Shown here: positions 61,336 through 64,000 of the stretch, piece after piece | Layout: every line of letters begins with the position of its first letter | How positions within the stretch are numbered: the stretch's first letter is position 1 | Source of the DNA: Kibdelosporangium sp. MJ126-NF4 | GTDB taxonomy: Bacteria > Actinomycetota > Actinomycetes > Mycobacteriales > Pseudonocardiaceae | Reading direction: 5' to 3' | DNA length: 64,000 bases | NCBI RefSeq assembly: GCF_000826545.1 | Contig: NZ_CDME01000008.1 | Location: 1,116,001-1,180,000, forward strand | Translations under genes and position numbers: made by a program | Notes under the pieces: generated by a model | Database searches by the model: none | What the model was told of the DNA's origin: nothing | Seen by the model: the letters and a program-made list of their open reading frames with translations, nothing else

Positions 61336-61713
61336 ATGTCCAGGACCTTCATCCACCCCGAGGGCACCGTGAAGCCGCCAGTGCCGCTGTCGCACGGGGT
61401 GCGGAAGGGCAACATCCTCCAGGTCGCCGGCCAGGTCGCGTTCGACCAGCAGGGCGAGGTCGTCGGCACCACGGTGGCCGAGCAGACCCGCCAGACGCTC
61501 GCGAACGTCAAGCGGGTGCTGGAAGCGGGCGGCGCCTCGTACGACGACGTGGTGATGTTCCGCGCCTACCTGACCGATGTCGCACACTTCGCCGAGTTCA
61601 ACGCCGCCTACGCCGAGGTGCTCGGCTCGGACTTCCCGGCACGCACCACTGTCTACGTCGGCCTGCCGCCCGGCCTGCTCGTCGAGATCGACGCGCTCGC
61701 CGTCGTGGACTGA
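61336..61713 (+). CDS. RidA-family enamine/imine deaminase
   Basis: A 125-residue RidA/YjgF protein. VAGQVAFDQQGEVVG, the substrate-binding arginine in VVMFRAYLTD and the glutamate in GLPPGLLVEIDALAVV are present. It hydrolyses reactive enamines released by PLP dehydratases. Placement behind kinase and IclR genes, divergent from a PLP dehydratase, makes it a helper of that reaction. GGAAAGGAAG precedes the ATG. Confidence 0.92.
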   Translation: MSRTFIHPEGTVKPPVPLSHGVRKGNILQVAGQVAFDQQGEVVGTTVAEQTRQTLANVKRVLEAGGASYDDVVMFRAYLTDVAHFAEFNAAYAEVLGSDFPARTTVYVGLPPGLLVEIDALAVVD

Positions 61714-61726
61714 GCGTCCGCACTGA

Positions 61727-61760
61727 CACGATCAGGCTCGCCGCGGCGGGCCTGATCGTG
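61727..61760 (+). terminator. Hairpin terminator after ridA-like gene
   Basis: CACGATCAGGC (61727-61737) and GCCTGATCGTG (61750-61760) pair perfectly around a 12-base GC-rich loop. Confidence 0.8.
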
Positions 61761-61796
61761 CCATGATCTCGGCCATGACCGTTGACCGAAAGGCCG

Positions 61797-62252
61797 ATGC
61801 CGCGTAAGCGGCCTGGCGCGATCCGCGCCGAGAACCAGGATCCCCGCGAGTGGCGGCACGAACCGCCCATCTGCGTTCCTGGAATGTCCCCGCAGACCAA
61901 CGCTGAGATCCGCTGTGCGGAACTAAGGTCGTCCCACACCGAGGTCTTCGTCGGCGTGACTGCGCTGGCACTGCGGCGATATCGGGAATTCCTGGGCCCG
62001 CAGGGGCGTAGGCACCGCTATCCGGAAACTGCTGTGTGTCCATGTCCGGGCTGTTCACTCGACGATGTCAGAGTTGCGAGAGATGTGCTCGACGAGATCC
62101 TGACGCGTCTGCCGCCCCGGAGCCGTGCGCAGCTCGGCAGTCGTGTGCGGGCATTGGACGAGCAGTACGCCAGGCGCACACTGCCTGATCCGTTCGCCCA
62201 TTGGCGATGGGCGAAACCGGTCAAGTGGTGGTACCACCGCCTGACTGCCTAA
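61797..62252 (+). CDS. Hypothetical protein with Cys-rich CPCPGC motif
   Basis: A 151-residue basic protein of unknown function. It has a CPCPGCSLDDVRVARDVLDEIL segment with a possible metal-binding cysteine cluster, followed by LPPRSRAQLGSRVRALDEQYARRTLPDPF. The composition is arginine- and tryptophan-rich (HWRWAKPVKWWYHR at the end). The start is uncertain: ATG at 61797 or an upstream TTG at 61782. A clear terminator follows. It lies in the accessory tail next to an insertion sequence. Confidence 0.6.
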   Translation: MPRKRPGAIRAENQDPREWRHEPPICVPGMSPQTNAEIRCAELRSSHTEVFVGVTALALRRYREFLGPQGRRHRYPETAVCPCPGCSLDDVRVARDVLDEILTRLPPRSRAQLGSRVRALDEQYARRTLPDPFAHWRWAKPVKWWYHRLTA

Positions 62253-62290
62253 CAATGTCGGAAACAGACAGAGCTGCGGTGAGTGGAGGC

Positions 62291-62328
62291 CGCCGGGGCA
62301 CAGTCCACAACGGGACTGTGCCCCGGCG
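62291..62328 (+). terminator. Hairpin terminator
   Basis: GCCGGGGCACAGTCC (62292-62306) and GGACTGTGCCCCGGC (62313-62327), extended by one outer C-G pair, with a six-base loop. It can serve both the 61797 gene and the convergent small gene at 62357. Confidence 0.85.
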
Positions 62329-62356
62329 TTCACAGAGCCAGGGTTCACGTGAACGC

Positions 62357-62536
62357 CTACGGCGGCTTCCGCCTGCGTCCCTGCCCGCCTCCCAGCAGTT
62401 CGAGCAGACGGATCGCATGTCTGCGACCCTTCTCGTCTGCTCGTAGTGACCAGATGACGATCACGAGCTGAGCCACGAAACGGAGCGTGAACGCTGCGCC
62501 AGCTACACCACCGGCCAGCACGACGTCGCTGATCAC
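62357..62536 (-). CDS. Small membrane-associated hypothetical protein (59 aa)
   Basis: A 59-residue reading frame starting at GTG 62536, with AAGGAG about eight bases upstream. One hydrophobic helix (LAGGVAGAAFTLRFVAQLVIVIW) is followed by a strongly basic tail (LRADEKGRRHAIRLLELLGGG and GRRRKPP). The good ribosome site, the membrane-helix/basic-tail layout and a terminator beyond its end support a real gene. Function unknown; such small proteins often lie in mobile-element regions. Confidence 0.6.
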   Translation of the reverse strand: MISDVVLAGGVAGAAFTLRFVAQLVIVIWSLRADEKGRRHAIRLLELLGGGQGRRRKPP

Positions 62537-62876
62537 AGCGGCGCTCCTTTCTCCACACGACCACCAGCCGATCGACTGGTGCGGACCGGCTAGGGGCCAC
62601 CCCTGAGGGGCCCTGGCCTGATCCCTTTTCGTGCAAAGAAAAGCTGTACCGATGATGAAGTTGGTGCCACTCCAGCATGCCTGAGAACGCGGACGACGGC
62701 AACTGTCGCCCTAGAACGTCAGGGTCCCGTCAAGTCGGAAAGTCGATCGTGTGGATGAGGTGGTGTGCGCGGGTTCCGGCACCAAAACAGCGTGCGCGCA
62801 ATGCGCAGGGGCGTGTGGCTCGCGCGCATAGCGCAGGTGGGAGTGACCCGATTCGACAGACAAGGTCGATATGTGG
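62537..62876. other. Gene-free stretch between small gene and IS3 element
   Basis: No supported coding region. It holds a hairpin CTTTTC/GAAAAG around 62624-62642 and two imperfect 16-bp direct repeats, GCGCGCAATGCGCAGG (62794-62809) and GCGCGCATAGCGCAGG (62822-62837), 28 bases apart. The left end of the insertion sequence must lie here, but its terminal inverted repeat cannot be set without the other end. Confidence 0.5.
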
Positions 62877-63773
62877 TCAGGCTACCGCAAGCTCGGTATC
62901 GGTTTCCTGGGCCTGTTCGTAGGCGGCGGGGCTGAGGTAGCCGAGGCTGGAGTGCCGTCGGCGGGTGTTGTACCAACCCTCGATGTATTCGAAGATGGCC
63001 TTGTGTGCCAAGGCTTTCGTGGGCCATGCCTGCCGGTCGAGCAGTTCGGTCTTGATCGTGGCGAAGAACGACTCGGCGACCGCGTTGTCCCAGCACTGTC
63101 CCTTACGGCCCACCGACAGCCGCACCCCGGCGCCCCGCGCGAGCCGGGCGTACTGACCGGAGGTGTACTGGCAGCCGCGGTCGGAGTGAAAGATCACACC
63201 CGGTGCTGGGCCGCGCTGAGTGATCGCGTTGCGCAGGGCCTGGTCGACCAGGTCGGTCCGGAGGTGATCCGCGGTCGCCCAGCCCACCACCCGGCGAGAG
63301 CTCAGATCGATGACGGTGGCCAGGTACAACCATCCCTCCCAGGTCGGGATGTAGGTGATGTCACCACACCAGCGACTGTTGACATCTGTGGTGGTGCAAG
63401 CGAAATCCCTGCGGATCAGATCATCGGGCAGGGTAGCGGCCGGATCCGGCACGGTGGTGGTCCGCCACCGTTTCGGTGTCCTTCCCGCCAGCCCCGCGGC
63501 ACGCATCAACCGGGCCACCCGCTTGCGCGAACACCGCCAGCCGGTCGCCACCAGCTCGGCATGCACCCGAGGCGCCCCATAGGTCCCCTTCGACTCGGCG
63601 TGGATCGCGACAATCCGCTCGGTCAACGCGGCATCATCACGAGCCCGCTGGGATGGTTCGCCGGTGCGCTGGGCATAGTAGGCGGCACGGGAGACCTCAA
63701 GCAGCTCACACGCACGTTTGACGTTGCTGGTGGCGCTGACCTTCTCCGCCTCGATGAACGGGTAGACGTTCAC
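62877..63773 (-). mobile_element. IS3-family transposase OrfB (DDE integrase)
   Basis: A 298-residue IS3-type integrase. The N-terminal HTH_21-like region (ERIVAIHAESKGTYGAPRVHAEL) is followed by the DDE core: WCGDITYIPT, VIFHSDRGCQYTS and DNAVAESFFATIKTELL. All three acidic residues are in place, so it looks active. The GTG at 63773 overlaps the OrfA stop (GTGA). No clear slippery A-run is seen at the junction, so re-initiation is more likely than programmed frameshifting. Confidence 0.93.
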
Positions 63774-64000
63774 CGGGTCTCCTTGGCGAAGAAAGCCGTG
63801 GCGCGTTTCAGGATCTCGACATCTTCCCGCAGCCGGCGGTTCTCCGCCCGCAACACGGCCAGTTCGTCGCGCTCCGTGCTGGTCGGCCCGTCAGTGCGGG
63901 TCCCCGCGTCTAGCTCGGCCTGCTTGACCCACTGCCGTACCGCGGTCTCGGTCAGGTCAAAATCCCGCGCGACCTGCCGCATCGACCGGTCCCCACGCTG
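63770..64000 (-). mobile_element. IS3-family transposase OrfA (partial, runs off the edge)
   Basis: The C-terminal 76 codons of OrfA: HTH segment MRQVARDFDLTETAVRQWVKQAE and the leucine-zipper-like helix DELAVLRAENRRLREDVEILKRATAFFAKE. The reading frame stays open to base 64000, so the N-terminus and the right inverted repeat of the element are outside the window. Confidence 0.9.

Noticed and set aside
53290..61713. Simple D-amino-acid or gluconate utilisation operon
   Set aside because: KDG kinase plus KDPG aldolase without gluconate dehydratase, together with deacylase, PLP dehydratase and RidA, is better explained by an N-acyl-aminosugar acid. The alternative cannot be excluded without assays.
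63760..63800. Programmed frameshift between IS3 orfA and orfB
   Set aside because: No A-rich slippery heptamer is visible; the GTGA overlap is explained by coupled re-initiation.

Overview
The window is high-GC DNA with GTG/ATG starts, GGAGG-type ribosome sites, many ATGA/GTGA stop-start overlaps and rare TTA codons. Together with SARP and StrR regulators, a DasABC-type chitobiose importer and mycothiol-linked proteins, this points to a filamentous actinomycete, most likely Pseudonocardiales (Amycolatopsis, Lentzea or Kibdelosporangium-like). The genus is inference. No rRNA, tRNA or CRISPR array was found.

Layout. 1-3.4 kb: the start of a mycothiol-dependent maleylpyruvate isomerase-like gene, then uvrA. 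3.4-31 kb: a natural-product cluster. It opens with a SARP/AfsR-type regulator and a divergent StrR-type activator. A long, tightly coupled operon follows: hotdog thioesterase, TrpB2-type PLP enzyme, FAD-linked oxidase, P450, an SRPBCC-DJ-1 fusion and a small membrane protein. Next comes a one-ACP polyketide/fatty-acid set: AcpS-like PPTase, malonyl transferase, ketoreductase, ACP, FabZ-type dehydratase, GcvT-like protein, a fused KS-CLF and a second AcpS-like protein. The operon ends with an SDR, an asparagine-synthetase-like amidotransferase, an ATP-grasp ligase and a CatB-type acetyltransferase. A TylM1-like N-methyltransferase and an SGNH hydrolase follow. A PadR regulator then faces a YCII-SRPBCC fusion plus an MMPL exporter, and after these comes a neocarzinostatin-family apoprotein. 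With KS, KR and DH but no enoylreductase, I infer a polyene-like acyl chain joined to an unusual amino acid; I cannot name the product.

31-33.7 kb: a lipoprotein, an ECF sigma factor with its anti-sigma factor, and a lone SRPBCC protein. 33.9-38.8 kb: an unexplained four-gene operon (TcuA-like flavoprotein, Gfo/Idh oxidoreductase, novel beta-helix protein, UDP-glucose dehydrogenase), meeting a second SARP/AfsR-type regulator tail to tail. 42-48.5 kb: a dicarboxylate transporter and a CitA/CitB-type two-component system. Its kinase and response regulator are separated by an XRE regulator and an unusual membrane/LMW-phosphatase fusion.

48.5-61.7 kb: a catabolic region with two convergently organised tasks. 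A das-like operon (chitobiose ABC importer plus GH20 hexosaminidase) lies next to an operon for a Tat-exported lactonase, a GntP transporter, a KDPG aldolase, an N-acyl-D-amino-acid deacylase-like enzyme and a D-serine-dehydratase-like PLP enzyme. KDG kinase, IclR regulator and RidA are divergent from the latter. I propose that together they degrade chitin, including C1-oxidised (LPMO-type) chitin ends: lactone -> GlcNAc-aldonate -> glucosaminate -> KDG -> KDPG -> pyruvate + glyceraldehyde-3-P. Both operons carry the same TTGC-N7-GCAA element immediately upstream of the Shine-Dalgarno sequence, and the das promoter also has a DasR-like box. 61.8-64 kb: two small hypothetical genes and an IS3-family element running off the right edge.
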